Positions 16,317-25,563 of a DNA stretch of 64,000 nucleotides are shown here, one piece after another. The DNA is from Desulfotruncus arcticus DSM 17038 (GTDB lineage: Bacteria > Bacillota > Desulfotomaculia > Desulfotomaculales > Desulfallaceae): contig NZ_FOOX01000009.1 in assembly GCF_900113335.1 (NCBI RefSeq), forward strand, positions 1-64,000, in the 5' to 3' direction. Each line of letters starts with the position of its first letter. Within the stretch, counting starts at the first letter, position 1. A program made the position numbers and the translations under genes. The notes under the pieces were generated by a model. The model was not told the origin of the DNA, did no database searches, and saw only the letters and a list, made by a program, of their open reading frames with translations.

Positions 16317-19289
16317 TTAAAATCTGGATTCCAGATAGTTCCTTTCCTCTTGTGTAAGATTCTTTGAGGTAAGAATAAAAATATGCAGATCTCTTACCCA
16401 GCTTTCCTCTCCCAGTTTATCCATAACCTCAAAACCGTTAGCCCCGGGCATGATAATATCGAGGATAATGATATCCGGCTTTTGGTCACAAGCTTTTTCA
16501 ATACCTTTCAAGCCATTGCTTGCCTCCAAAAATTTATATCCTCTGGGCGCTAAAACAGCGGCAAGGTAACCCCGGATCACAGGGTCGTCGTCTATTACCA
16601 TAACGGTGAGGGGGGCACCCGCATGTTGATGTTGAATCCTCTCTAAATGTTCAAGGAGAACGGCTTTATCCACTGGTTTTTGTAGGAACATTATGGGGGT
16701 GCCGATAGATTTACTTTTTATTTGGCTTTCTGCGTGGGAAGCTTCCCGTTGTCCCGTTAAACCGGCCAACCCTACATCAACCAGAGGCAGGGTAAAGGTA
16801 AATGTGGCCCCTTGCTCTTTGGCGCTGCTCACAAAAATTTTGCCGCCCTGCAATTCCAATAGCTTTTTGGTAATGGCCAGTCCTAAACCTGTCCCGATTG
16901 TCCCGGATGCATTCTCGCCTTGCTTAAATTCTTCAAAGATAATATCCTGGTCTTTCTTGTCTATCCCAATCCCGGTGTCGGCAACCCAAAATTCAACAAC
17001 CAAATTATTTACCCGGGCTCCAATAGTTATTTGGCCGCTTTTAGGTGTAAATTTAACAGCGTTGGTCAATAAATTAAGAAATACCTGTTTTAATCTGTCC
17101 CGGTCTGCAGCAACCAGGTATGAGTGGGGTTTAATAGAATTAGTTATTACAAGCCGATTGCGGGAAATATCAGCGCTAACCATGGTGATCGCTTCTTCCA
17201 GCGGCGCGGACGGGTCAACTTCCTCTATTTTCAGTTCAAGTTGGCCGGCTTCGATTTTGGAATGGTCCAGCAGGTCGTTGATTAAATTTAACAGGTGCTG
17301 CCCGCTATTTAATATTTCCCGCAGGTATTTCTCCTGTTGTTGGTTTAGCTCACCCATTACTTTGTCCAGCAGCACGTCGGAAAAACTAATTACGGCATTT
17401 AGCGGCGCCCTTAATTCGTGGGATAAGGTAGCTACAAACCTTGACTTTTGTTCTCCAACCCTTTCCAATTCATGATTCTTTTTCTGTAACTCATCGGTAA
17501 CGCCCAGTAATTCCTCGGACTGGGCCTGCAGTTCTTCGGTTTGAGACAGCAATTCCTCACTCTGGGCGTTTAGCTCCTCATTTTGCTGCGCCAACTGCTC
17601 ATTCAATTCTTGTAAATTATGAGATAACCGCTGAGTTTCTTCATGGGATAAATTATTATTAATAGCTACACCGAATAAATTCCCAATGTCCGTCAATTCG
17701 TTAATATCCCGCTGGTCAATGCCATTAACCGAAGCCAGGCTGATTACGCCCAGGGTCTCAGAACCAAACGCCACCGGGATCGCCACAATAGCGGCCGGCT
17801 GCAGGCTGCCTCCCAACCAGTTGACTGTATAAACCGTATCTTCTGTTATACCTGTAACCAATTGTACTCCCTGAGTAAGAGCCGCAAACCCTTCCAGTCC
17901 TTCGCCCATTTTAATTGCTTCCTTTCGGTTCAGCTTTTGTCCCGGACAGTACATGGCTTTGCACAACAGCGTTTTCTTCTGGTCATCAACCAGAAAAATA
18001 GCCCCTACGTTATAGCTGTAAGACCGGCAGATTATATTCAGACCTCTGTTTAATATATCACACATGTTGAGGTTGGAGGACAGTGCCACAAGCACATCCT
18101 GCCTGGTTTTTTGAACTTTAAACTGCTGTTCCAGGTCGTCTGCCATAGAGTTTAGTGTCTGCCCCAGTACCCCTATTTCATCTCTAGATTGAATTTGGGT
18201 CCGCCGGGATAAGTTTCCACGGGAGATATCCCGGGCTACATCCGCCATTTCTTTTACGGGCTTTAAAAAGCGACTAAAGGTAATGTACATAATTAACAGC
18301 ATAAGCAAGAGCGCGGATAAGCCGGTTATGGTAAATCTTAAGGCATTATATTTAACGGGGCCATATATCTCTGATGTTTCCTGGCGTATAATGATGCCCC
18401 ACCCTGTTTGGGGCAAATAGCGATAAACAGAAACTATCTCCTGGCCATTATACCCTAATCCTTTTAGTAACCCTTCTTCACCTTGGGTAACTTTTAAGGC
18501 GGGTTCGCTCTTTAAATTGTAGTTTAAGGCCGAGCCCGGGCGATTCCGTAATTCCGTAATGGCCGTATTATTTTCGTTAATTAAAATTACCTCTCCCGTT
18601 TTTCCCAGGTTAACCTGGCTTTCCAGCATAGGTTGGAGTACCGTTTGAATGTCGATCCGGCACACCAGAACGCCGGCATAGCCGGCATTTTTTGGGTGAT
18701 TTTGGCTTAAATTACGCACCGGAGTGGAGTAAGCAATGCTCGGCTTATTATTATAATAAGACATGTAAGCATCCTGAAAGTAGATGCTTCCTGTTGTTAG
18801 CGGTTTGTTAATTATAGCATCCTGCGGGCGCAGGATATGCTCACGTTCAGGGTTGGTGGAAACCATGATTTCTCCGTCTTTGGAAACAAAATAAATCTCA
18901 TCGTAAACTCCGTATTGCGCCTTAACCTCCATCCAGTAACGCAGCAACTCTGTTCTTGCCCGGCTGGAACCGGCACTGCCTGACATGATGTCGCTCAGAT
19001 ATTGTTGAATCAGCGGATTAGCGGCCATGGAGGCAACATCATTTTCCCGGTAAGTCAACCAGCGATTTGTATCGTTTTTTAATATATCTGCCAGTAATGA
19101 AAAGTTATTATTCACTTGTTGATTAAGCCGCTTTATTTCATTTACGTAATTAAGATACAAAAACAGGGCGACAAAGACGCTGGTGATGATAATTACAGTT
19201 GTCATCAGCTTAAAGCGAATACTATCCTTAAAGTTAATATTTAGCTGCTGAAACGACTGTTTGTATGGGAAATGGGTTTCCGGTTTCAT
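16317..19289 (-). CDS. Membrane hybrid histidine kinase (Cache-HAMP-GAF-HisKA-HATPase-REC), probably rearranged
   Basis: Sensor kinase of 990 residues. TM1 at about 28-48, an extracellular sensor of the dCache kind (about 50-320), TM2 at about 322-345, HAMP (345-395), GAF (about 405-545), a heptad coiled coil (EELNAQSEELLSQTEEL, about 550-620), HisKA with LSHELRAPLN, HATPase with NLLTNAVKF, DTGIGI and GTGLGL, and a C-terminal receiver with IDDD and LDIIMPG. Two oddities. Between HATPase and receiver there is FLQKPVDKAVLLEHLERI, which looks like the last strand and helix of another receiver whose first ~100 residues are missing. The final receiver ends after about 97 residues without its conserved Lys. 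It is the second gene after a REC-PAS kinase (36-bp gap), so the two are probably co-transcribed. Confidence 0.92.
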   Translation of the reverse strand: MKPETHFPYKQSFQQLNINFKDSIRFKLMTTVIIITSVFVALFLYLNYVNEIKRLNQQVNNNFSLLADILKNDTNRWLTYRENDVASMAANPLIQQYLSDIMSGSAGSSRARTELLRYWMEVKAQYGVYDEIYFVSKDGEIMVSTNPEREHILRPQDAIINKPLTTGSIYFQDAYMSYYNNKPSIAYSTPVRNLSQNHPKNAGYAGVLVCRIDIQTVLQPMLESQVNLGKTGEVILINENNTAITELRNRPGSALNYNLKSEPALKVTQGEEGLLKGLGYNGQEIVSVYRYLPQTGWGIIIRQETSEIYGPVKYNALRFTITGLSALLLMLLIMYITFSRFLKPVKEMADVARDISRGNLSRRTQIQSRDEIGVLGQTLNSMADDLEQQFKVQKTRQDVLVALSSNLNMCDILNRGLNIICRSYSYNVGAIFLVDDQKKTLLCKAMYCPGQKLNRKEAIKMGEGLEGFAALTQGVQLVTGITEDTVYTVNWLGGSLQPAAIVAIPVAFGSETLGVISLASVNGIDQRDINELTDIGNLFGVAINNNLSHEETQRLSHNLQELNEQLAQQNEELNAQSEELLSQTEELQAQSEELLGVTDELQKKNHELERVGEQKSRFVATLSHELRAPLNAVISFSDVLLDKVMGELNQQQEKYLREILNSGQHLLNLINDLLDHSKIEAGQLELKIEEVDPSAPLEEAITMVSADISRNRLVITNSIKPHSYLVAADRDRLKQVFLNLLTNAVKFTPKSGQITIGARVNNLVVEFWVADTGIGIDKKDQDIIFEEFKQGENASGTIGTGLGLAITKKLLELQGGKIFVSSAKEQGATFTFTLPLVDVGLAGLTGQREASHAESQIKSKSIGTPIMFLQKPVDKAVLLEHLERIQHQHAGAPLTVMVIDDDPVIRGYLAAVLAPRGYKFLEASNGLKGIEKACDQKPDIIILDIIMPGANGFEVMDKLGEESWVRDLHIFILTSKNLTQEERNYLESRF

Positions 19290-19325
19290 TAATCCACCTT
19301 CTTCATTGGCTATTTCTTTAAATCC

Positions 19326-20858
19326 TTATCTGACCGGGAGAAAAACGGAAAAAGTGGTGCCGCGGCCCTCTTCACTTTGCACATTAATCCGCCCGCCATG
19401 CTGTTCAACGATGGAAAAGACTATGCTAAGCCCCACGCCGGTTCCTTCAGGTTTAGTAGTATAAAAGGGCACGCCCAGGTTTTTAATTTTGTCCCGGGGA
19501 ATCCCGCAGCCCGTGTCATGCACATCGAGACGGATTTCCTTTGCGGCATGTAAATATTTTGTTTCCAAAGTTAGTTTACCGCCTTTATCCATGACTTCCA
19601 AAGCGTTTTGAGTCAGGTTTAAAACAACCTGTTTGATCTGGCCGGGGTCCATTAGACTTTCCGGGATCATAGAATCAGTTTTTAGCGAAGTTTCAATGCC
19701 CTTTAGAAAGGCTTGCGGCCCGATAATCGAAGTTATATCGTGAAAGAGTAGATTTATATCTGTTCTTTCGAAATTCGGGGCTTTGGGCCTGGCTAATTGA
19801 AGAAAGTCCCGAATTACCTGACTCATGCGGTTTATTTCATCGTCCATAATAGTTAGATATTCTTTAATGGTGGGGTCTTTAATCTTGGTGGACAGCAATT
19901 GGGCAAAACCCTTAATGGCGGTGAGGGGGTTTTTAATTTCGTGGGCCATGCCGGCAGCCATTTGCCCGATGATGGTTAATCTCTCCCGTTCTTTGAGCAG
20001 TTTTTGAAAATTTCTCTGTTCCGAAATTTCATCAAATACTGCCAGAACGCCTATTTTGTGCCCGTGATGGTCAAAAAGCACATCAGTATTTACGGAGAAG
20101 AGCAGATCTTTTTCTGGTCCCTGGTGGGCAACCTCAAATAACCGAAATCCTTTTTCATTGATCAGTGTTTGTTTAAGGAGGCTGTTTTTTTTTAAATCAG
20201 GGAGGGTCGCATAAAAATCTTTGCCCAAAACATTTTGGTTTTCCAGGTCAAAAAACTTTAAGGCCGCGTAATTGATCATTTTAATACGTAAAAGATTGTC
20301 CAGGGCTACAACGCCGGCTGACATGCAGTGTAGGATTGAATCCGAGCTAACTTGAAGCTCTTCGTAGGCAGTTTGCAAGTTGGAAATAGACTTTGCCCGG
20401 TAATTAAGTTGTCGCTGCTTGACTAAAGCGTGTTGTACCACACTGGTCAGCTCACTGTATTTCACAGGCTTTCTGATATAATCCAAAGAGCCGTTCTTCA
20501 TGGCCGTGGCAGCAATTTCCTCGCTGCCAAAAGCGGTCATTACAACCACACCAATTTGCGGGTATTGGGCGCGGATTTTAGCTAACAAATTCAGGCCACT
20601 TTCACCGGGCATAACTAAATCCAAAAGGACCAGTTCCGGTTCCTCGGCTATTAATAATTCCCAGGCATTTTTAATATCCGATGCGCAAAAAACCTCGAAG
20701 CCCGATTTTCCCAAGTAAAGCTTGGCTGTTTCAAGATGTAATAGCATATCATCGACGATTAAAACTTTTTCCTTTCCCCCGTTGGTTTGTTCATTAACTA
20801 AATCGGTTTGTCCAAATTTATTTTTACCAGTTTCTGTTGATGATGAATTATCATCCAT
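19326..20858 (-). CDS. Cytoplasmic REC-PAS-histidine kinase
   Basis: 510 residues, no transmembrane segment. An N-terminal receiver (about 32-150) carries IVDD, LLDLVMPG (phospho-Asp), TAFG and IRKPV. A PAS domain (about 180-280) is followed by HisKA with AHEIKNPLTAIKGFAQLL (phospho-His) and HATPase with NLTQNALEV, DTGCGI and GVGLSI. The HisKA resembles those of the sporulation kinases and of NtrB. GGAGGCGATT precedes the ATG. It is transcribed first and the membrane hybrid kinase second, so phosphate could pass between the receiver of this protein and the other kinase. Its output protein is not encoded nearby. Confidence 0.94.
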   Translation of the reverse strand: MDDNSSSTETGKNKFGQTDLVNEQTNGGKEKVLIVDDMLLHLETAKLYLGKSGFEVFCASDIKNAWELLIAEEPELVLLDLVMPGESGLNLLAKIRAQYPQIGVVVMTAFGSEEIAATAMKNGSLDYIRKPVKYSELTSVVQHALVKQRQLNYRAKSISNLQTAYEELQVSSDSILHCMSAGVVALDNLLRIKMINYAALKFFDLENQNVLGKDFYATLPDLKKNSLLKQTLINEKGFRLFEVAHQGPEKDLLFSVNTDVLFDHHGHKIGVLAVFDEISEQRNFQKLLKERERLTIIGQMAAGMAHEIKNPLTAIKGFAQLLSTKIKDPTIKEYLTIMDDEINRMSQVIRDFLQLARPKAPNFERTDINLLFHDITSIIGPQAFLKGIETSLKTDSMIPESLMDPGQIKQVVLNLTQNALEVMDKGGKLTLETKYLHAAKEIRLDVHDTGCGIPRDKIKNLGVPFYTTKPEGTGVGLSIVFSIVEQHGGRINVQSEEGRGTTFSVFLPVR

Positions 20859-21181
20859 AATACAATCGCCTCCAAGGTACCCCCTTGCTTATTTTGGCAG
20901 TGATTATATCGAAAAGGGCTTTGTGAATAAAAAAACTAAAGAACTTACCATGCGGAAATATCACATAATTCTTAATTATTTACTTTGTTTTAATACTACA
21001 TGAATTTACTAACTCCTCCAGTAATTAACGTGGGGTATAAAGTAATCTTTTCAGCAATTAATATAAAACGTAACTTCCATAGAGACAATTATTTTACCAT
21101 TGGCCCCAATTTGAGCAACAAACTGTCTTGCCTCTGCGTAAAATGTAGAAAAGAATCCACGGAGGTGAGGTTTTTCTGAAC
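20859..21181. other. Divergent intergenic region between the kinase operon and the TPR gene
   Basis: AT-rich. On the minus strand TATAAT (20903-20908) is a candidate -10 for the kinase operon, but I see no good -35. The Shine-Dalgarno of the TPR gene (CGGAGGTGAGG) is at its right end. I find no further gene or repeat. Confidence 0.4.
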
Positions 21182-21793
21182 ATGAACAAGCATATTATTT
21201 TCATCATTACTTCAGTTGCAGTTGCCGGCATTGCACCTATGGTGTTTAAAGATAGCAGCCGTTCCTTGGTTTTTCTTGCCTTGGTGTTGGTTGCTTTATG
21301 GTTGCAAACGTATTGGCGGGACATTTTAATTCAGTTTTTTATTGCCAGGGGGCAGTTTGCTGTAAGAAAAGGCAACCGCGAGCTGTTGGAAGCCTCTTAC
21401 AGAAAAATATACCGGTTGTCACCTACCGGTTTTGCCGGGAAAATGTCCGCCGGGGTAATCTATACTCTGTATGGTAATTGGAAACAGGCGGAGACCTTTT
21501 TTCGCCAGGCACTTTATCTAAAGCCAGGCAATCTTTATATTTGCCTTAACCTTGCTGTAGTTTTAATTAAAAGTGAACAATATATTGAAGCAAGGAAAAT
21601 GCTGTATAGTTTAATTTTTTCCTACCCTCGTTGCGTTCAGGCATATCTAATGATGGCCGAGGCCTACTACCGTTTGGGTGAACTATATGAAGCTAAAAAA
21701 TACCTTTTGGTTGCGAGGATATTGGATCAGGGGAACATTGAGATTAAAGAATTTTTGCTAATCATACAGCAGGAATTGGAAAAGGCCGCCTGA
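21182..21793 (+). CDS. Membrane-anchored TPR protein
   Basis: 203 residues. Two hydrophobic segments at the N-terminus (about 5-22 and 28-45) are followed by tandem tetratricopeptide repeats from about residue 60 to the end: GVIYTLYGNWKQAETFFRQAL, LNLAVVLIKSEQYIEARKML and MAEAYYRLGELYEAKKYL, each with the usual small residues at positions 8 and 20. TPRs mediate protein contacts, and no enzymatic motif is present. The start is ATG, with CGGAGGTGAGG upstream. It shares a bidirectional terminator with the convergent permease gene. The partner is unknown. Confidence 0.8.
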   Translation: MNKHIIFIITSVAVAGIAPMVFKDSSRSLVFLALVLVALWLQTYWRDILIQFFIARGQFAVRKGNRELLEASYRKIYRLSPTGFAGKMSAGVIYTLYGNWKQAETFFRQALYLKPGNLYICLNLAVVLIKSEQYIEARKMLYSLIFSYPRCVQAYLMMAEAYYRLGELYEAKKYLLVARILDQGNIEIKEFLLIIQQELEKAA

Positions 21794-21808
21794 ATATGTT
21801 GTTTGCTT

Positions 21809-21834
21809 AAAGAGAAGCCATTGGGCTTCTCTTT
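21809..21834. terminator. Bidirectional terminator between the TPR and permease genes
   Basis: AAAGAGAAGCC (21809-21819) and GGCTTCTCTTT (21824-21834) form a perfect 11-bp stem with a 4-nt loop, flanked by A and T tracts. Confidence 0.85.
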
Positions 21835-22930
21835 AAATTTTTGGCGCTAGTTTCCTTTTTAGGAGGGCGATGATTAACAGCATGATGGGAATGCCGAATT
21901 GGAAAAGAAACAAAGAATAAAAGGGCCATATATTAGCCAGGAAGCTTGAAATTTCAAGGGTGTTATCGGCTATAATCATAGACAGTGCAATTAAGATTGC
22001 TCCAATTGGCAGGACCAAAGGCCGGTAATCCTTCAGTTTAAGCCATTGGGCCAGGCCCAAAACGATAACAAAATAAAAAATTGCTATTTTCATTATCCCG
22101 CCTGCGACCCAAACAACCATTATTATCGGTTCCGGCCGTTGAAGAAATTCTGCGATATTAATCAGGCGAGCTGCATTTAGTACGGGATAGGTCATGGTTG
22201 AAATTAAGGCTCCAAATACAAGCAAGCTTCCTATTACATTAAACAAGAAATTTAACCCCACCAGTATAATTGATACAGCTGCAACCTTAAAAGAATGCCG
22301 GGGTTTGGTTAAAAAGGGAATGAACATGGCAAAAGTAAATATTTCTGTCATCCAGCCCATAGGCACCAAGGAGCCTTTAAATATGCTGATAGTATTCGAA
22401 TCATAGATGGGTAGTAACCTATTTATATCCATGTTAGGGATTAATAAAAGAAATATTAAAACAACTGATATGATTATCCACGGAAAAAACACTTCTAATG
22501 TTCGGGCTATCACCTCCAAGCCTTTCTTAACAGCATAGGCGATAACCAAAGTGGTCATAACCGGGAAAACAACCAACGGTGTTTCCGGCATATAAACGTC
22601 CGTAAGAAACTCTGAGTATTCTCTGTACATGATAGATGTAATGTGAATGAACCAGAGGAGGTAAAGAAAAGCTAAAACCTTCCCCGGCCATAACCCTAAA
22701 ATCTCTTCAAGGTATTCGATTAATGTTTTTCCAGGATAGAGAGAACTCAGCTTACTTATTATCCAGGCTATTGGTAAGCTTAATAAGGTGGCTATTAAAA
22801 ATGAAATCCAGGCATCTTGTTTAGCTTTCTCGGCGACAAACGCCGGTGCGCTCAGCCAACCCGTGGCGATGACCAAAGTAATGTTGATATAGATGGCCTG
22901 TTTGCTGCTGATCTTGATATCTTTTAGCAA
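21833..22930 (-). CDS. Orphan GerB-family spore germination permease
   Basis: Integral membrane protein of the amino-acid permease-like GerB (GerAB/GerKB) family, 365 residues with ten hydrophobic segments. Family features include ISSKQAIYINITLVIATGWLSAPAF at the start and the long loop with PNMDINRLLPI. GerB subunits form the germinant-binding part of the receptor with GerA and GerC in the inner spore membrane. Here neither partner is adjacent; a complete gerABC set lies at 37532-41707. The start is TTG with AAAGAGGATTAGA upstream. It could contribute an alternative germinant specificity to that receptor, or be a former receptor remnant, but the frame itself is intact. Confidence 0.88.
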   Translation of the reverse strand: MLKDIKISSKQAIYINITLVIATGWLSAPAFVAEKAKQDAWISFLIATLLSLPIAWIISKLSSLYPGKTLIEYLEEILGLWPGKVLAFLYLLWFIHITSIMYREYSEFLTDVYMPETPLVVFPVMTTLVIAYAVKKGLEVIARTLEVFFPWIIISVVLIFLLLIPNMDINRLLPIYDSNTISIFKGSLVPMGWMTEIFTFAMFIPFLTKPRHSFKVAAVSIILVGLNFLFNVIGSLLVFGALISTMTYPVLNAARLINIAEFLQRPEPIIMVVWVAGGIMKIAIFYFVIVLGLAQWLKLKDYRPLVLPIGAILIALSMIIADNTLEISSFLANIWPFYSLFLFQFGIPIMLLIIALLKRKLAPKI

Positions 22931-23105
22931 TCTAATCCTCTTTTACCGTTTATAATTTGATAATATTAGTAATGTGTTAAAGGTTGAACATTTATGAATT
23001 TTTATCAATATAATCCAGTTTTATTTGTTATAGCTTAAACAATAAAGGTCTATTCAATTTGCGATGCCAAGCGGAAAATTTTGAATTTTTAATAATATTT
23101 CAATG

Positions 23106-23114
23106 TTCGACATA
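23106..23114 (-). promoter_or_regulatory. Spo0A-box-like site before the PAS kinase
   Basis: TTCGACATA is the reverse complement of TATGTCGAA, 8 of 9 positions of the Spo0A box TTTGTCRAA. The same 9-mer occurs before the PAS sigma-54 activator at 12520-12528. TATAAT at 23135-23140 may be the -10 of the kinase gene. Confidence 0.35.
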
Positions 23115-23199
23115 ATATCCAAAGGTATTTTGTTTATAATTATCAAATAGATGATTATGTAGAATAATTGCCTCATGACTGTCGATGGGGGTATGCATA

Positions 23200-25116
23200 A
23201 TGAATGATGAGGAAAAGACAAAGGATCAGCTGATTAAAGAATTGGTTGAGCTGCGCAGCCGGGTCGCTGAATTACAAACAGTTCAAACACCGCGCAAGCA
23301 AACTGAGGAGAAGCTTGAACGAACGTTACGGGAACAGTATCATTTTCTGCAGCGGTTAATTGATACCATACCGAATCCCATATTTTATAAAAATGTTCAC
23401 GGACTATTCACGGGCTGCAATGCAGCTTATGAGGCATATGTCGGTTTAGCCAAAGAGGATATAATAGGTAAATCGGTTTTCGAGGTATATCCTGACGATT
23501 TAGCTGAAATTTATCATGAAAAGGATACAGCTTTGTTTACCGAACCTGGTGTCCAGGTCTTTGAGACTAAATTTAGAGTTGCCGACGGAACACGGCGCGA
23601 TATGGTTTTTAATAAGGCTACATATGAAAGCAGCGTTGGCACCCTGGCAGGGTTGGTGGGGGTAATCACAGATATTACGGACCGTAAGCGGGCGGAAGAG
23701 GCGCTAAAGGAAGAACGGCAAAGGCTTTTTTCTCTTCTTGATTCTCTTCCCGCGCTTGTCTATTTGCAGGCACAGGATTATTCAATTAGTTTTTCCAACC
23801 GCTACTTCTGGGAGGTATTCGGTAAACCTAAAAAAAGACCCTGCTATGAGATTCTGCATGGACGAAAACAACCATGCAGCGAGTGTTCAACTTTCCGTGT
23901 CTTTGATACTAAAACTCCACAAGTATTGGAGGAGGATATGCTTGCCGGCCGGTATTACCGGATTTACCTTTACCCGTTCTCCGATATTGACGGTTCTCCG
24001 CAGATTCTGGTTTTAGGCATTGACATCAACGATCAAAAACAAGCTGAAGAAGCAATGAGGCTGTCGCAGGAATTATTTTTCAAAGCCTTTAACGCGAGTC
24101 CAAGCATGATGGCAATAGCAAGGCTTGCTGATAATAAAATTATCAACGCTAACGACAGTTTTCTTAATGCTGCCGGTTATCGCCGCGAGGAAATTGTTGG
24201 CCTGACCGCATGTGATTTAAACCTCTGGGAAAGTACGAAAACCCGGGTAAAAATAGTTGAGATGCTGCATCAGGGAAAACCGGTGCGTAATTTTGAATGT
24301 AAATTCCGCGCCAAGTCCGGTAAGGGGCGCGTTGGTTTAGTATCCGCTGAATTAATTGAATTTGGCGGAGAGCCATGCTTGCTGGCTGCTGTCAATGACA
24401 TTACCGAAAGGAAGCAATTGGAGCAGGAAATGGCCAGATTAGACCGGCTTAACCTGGTGGGTGAAATGGCGGCCGCTATTGGTCATGAAGTCAGAAATCC
24501 AATGACTACGGTGCGTGGTTTTTTGCAGCTGCTTGGGGAGAAAGCCGGTTGCATGCTATATAAAGACTATTTTAATCTTATGATTGATGAGCTGGATAGG
24601 GCAAATTCTATTATTACACAATTTCTGTCACTGGCCAAGGATAAGCCTGTAGACAAAAATGAACAAAACCTCAATACCATAATCAACACTATATTCCCTC
24701 TTATCCAAGCAGACGTTTATAAATCCGACAAATATGTAAATTTGGAGCTTAACGATATTCCAGATTTATTTCTGGATGATAATGAAATCCGTCAATTAAT
24801 ACTAAATCTCGTTCGTAACGGTTTGGAAGCAATGCAGTCCGATGGAATTCTTACAATAAGAACCTACGCTGATGCTGATAAGGTGGTTTTGGCCGTCCAG
24901 GATCAGGGATGTGGCATTGAAGCAGGTGTTGTTGATAAGTTGGGTACTCCCTTTTTTACCACTAAAGATAACGGGACCGGATTAGGTCTGGCAGTTTGTT
25001 ATAGCATTGCTGACAGGCATAACTCAAAGATTGTAATAGAAACTGCCCCAACAGGGACCACTTTTTATGTGCAATTTCCGTGTAGTGGAGAGATTGCTAC
25101 GCTGAGCTCGCAATGA
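23200..25116 (+). CDS. PAS-domain histidine kinase of the sporulation-kinase type
   Basis: Cytoplasmic kinase, about 638 residues. A short N-terminal coiled coil (ELRSRVAELQ) precedes three PAS domains (about 45-165, 175-285, 290-415), the second with a Cys pair, PCYEILHGRKQPCSEC, that could bind metal or respond to redox. HisKA has AAAIGHEVRNPMTTVRGFLQLL (phospho-His) and HATPase has LNLVRNGLEAM, DQGCGI and GTGLGL. The HisKA sequence with its RGFLQLL extension is like KinA/KinE kinases that feed Spo0A, and no response regulator is next to it. I chose the ATG at 23200 because GGGGG lies at the right distance; an ATG at 23185 is in frame but has no SD. Confidence 0.92.
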   Translation: MNDEEKTKDQLIKELVELRSRVAELQTVQTPRKQTEEKLERTLREQYHFLQRLIDTIPNPIFYKNVHGLFTGCNAAYEAYVGLAKEDIIGKSVFEVYPDDLAEIYHEKDTALFTEPGVQVFETKFRVADGTRRDMVFNKATYESSVGTLAGLVGVITDITDRKRAEEALKEERQRLFSLLDSLPALVYLQAQDYSISFSNRYFWEVFGKPKKRPCYEILHGRKQPCSECSTFRVFDTKTPQVLEEDMLAGRYYRIYLYPFSDIDGSPQILVLGIDINDQKQAEEAMRLSQELFFKAFNASPSMMAIARLADNKIINANDSFLNAAGYRREEIVGLTACDLNLWESTKTRVKIVEMLHQGKPVRNFECKFRAKSGKGRVGLVSAELIEFGGEPCLLAAVNDITERKQLEQEMARLDRLNLVGEMAAAIGHEVRNPMTTVRGFLQLLGEKAGCMLYKDYFNLMIDELDRANSIITQFLSLAKDKPVDKNEQNLNTIINTIFPLIQADVYKSDKYVNLELNDIPDLFLDDNEIRQLILNLVRNGLEAMQSDGILTIRTYADADKVVLAVQDQGCGIEAGVVDKLGTPFFTTKDNGTGLGLAVCYSIADRHNSKIVIETAPTGTTFYVQFPCSGEIATLSSQ

Positions 25117-25132
25117 TAACCTTGCAATCCAT

Positions 25133-25163
25133 GTCATTACGAGAAGCAAAGTGACGTGGCAAT
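25133..25163 (+). repeat. REP-like palindrome 3
   Basis: GTCATTACGAGAAGCAAAGTGACGTGGCAAT shares the AAGCGAAGCGACGTGGCAA core of the copy at 16275-16306 with a few changes. It follows the stop of the PAS kinase by 17 bp. Confidence 0.5.
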
Positions 25164-25225
25164 ACCTGTTTTTTTTGTTGGACAATTAATTGGGTTCATG
25201 ATAAAATGTTCGTAATTAAATAAAG

Positions 25226-25430
25226 GTTAAGGCTAAGGTTCCCCTGGGGTCCAACCAGGGGTTAAAAGGGAACCGGGTGTAAGTCCCGGACGGTCCGGCC
25301 ACTGTGAGTGGGGAGCAGCTCCCATGAGCCACTGGGTTTAATGCCTGGGAAGGCGGGAGGTATGCGGTGAACCATGAGTCAGGAGACCTGCCTGGTCAAA
25401 TTGGTATCGCCTTCCGCGCAAAGGCATGGT
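25226..25430 (+). ncRNA. Cobalamin (B12) riboswitch with no downstream gene
   Basis: All conserved blocks of the adenosylcobalamin aptamer are present in order: AAAAGGGAACCGGGTG, CCGGACGGTCC followed by GGCCACTGTGA, the CCACTGGGTTTAATGCCTGGGAAGG region split over the P6/P8 arms, and the B12 box AGTCAGGAGACCTGCC at about 25377-25392. Such RNAs normally control B12 synthesis or transport, or B12-independent enzymes. Here the only thing that follows on this strand is a strong terminator, then the 3' end of the oppositely oriented GH57 gene. It is therefore either the remnant of a lost operon or controls a short or antisense RNA. Confidence 0.92.
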
Positions 25431-25459
25431 GCTTTTCGATTATTATTAATCCAACGATT

Positions 25460-25492
25460 AAGCCCGGCTGTTGTGGAACAGACGGGCTTTTA
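25460..25492 (+). terminator. Terminator behind the cobalamin riboswitch
   Basis: AAGCCCG-g-CTGTT-gtgg-AACAG-a-CGGGCTT followed by TT forms an almost continuous 12-bp stem. It could be the riboswitch expression platform or a constitutive end. No protein gene begins between it and 25564. Confidence 0.85.
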
Positions 25493-25563
25493 AGTTTATG
25501 CCCAATTACTTTTACTCCATACTTTTAACCGGCAAATTTTCGCCGGTTACTTTTTGGGCAAAA

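Noticed and set aside
16693-17475. 260-codon frame opposite the hybrid kinase
   Set aside because: Covers conserved HisKA/HATPase coding sequence; composition is that of a shadow frame.
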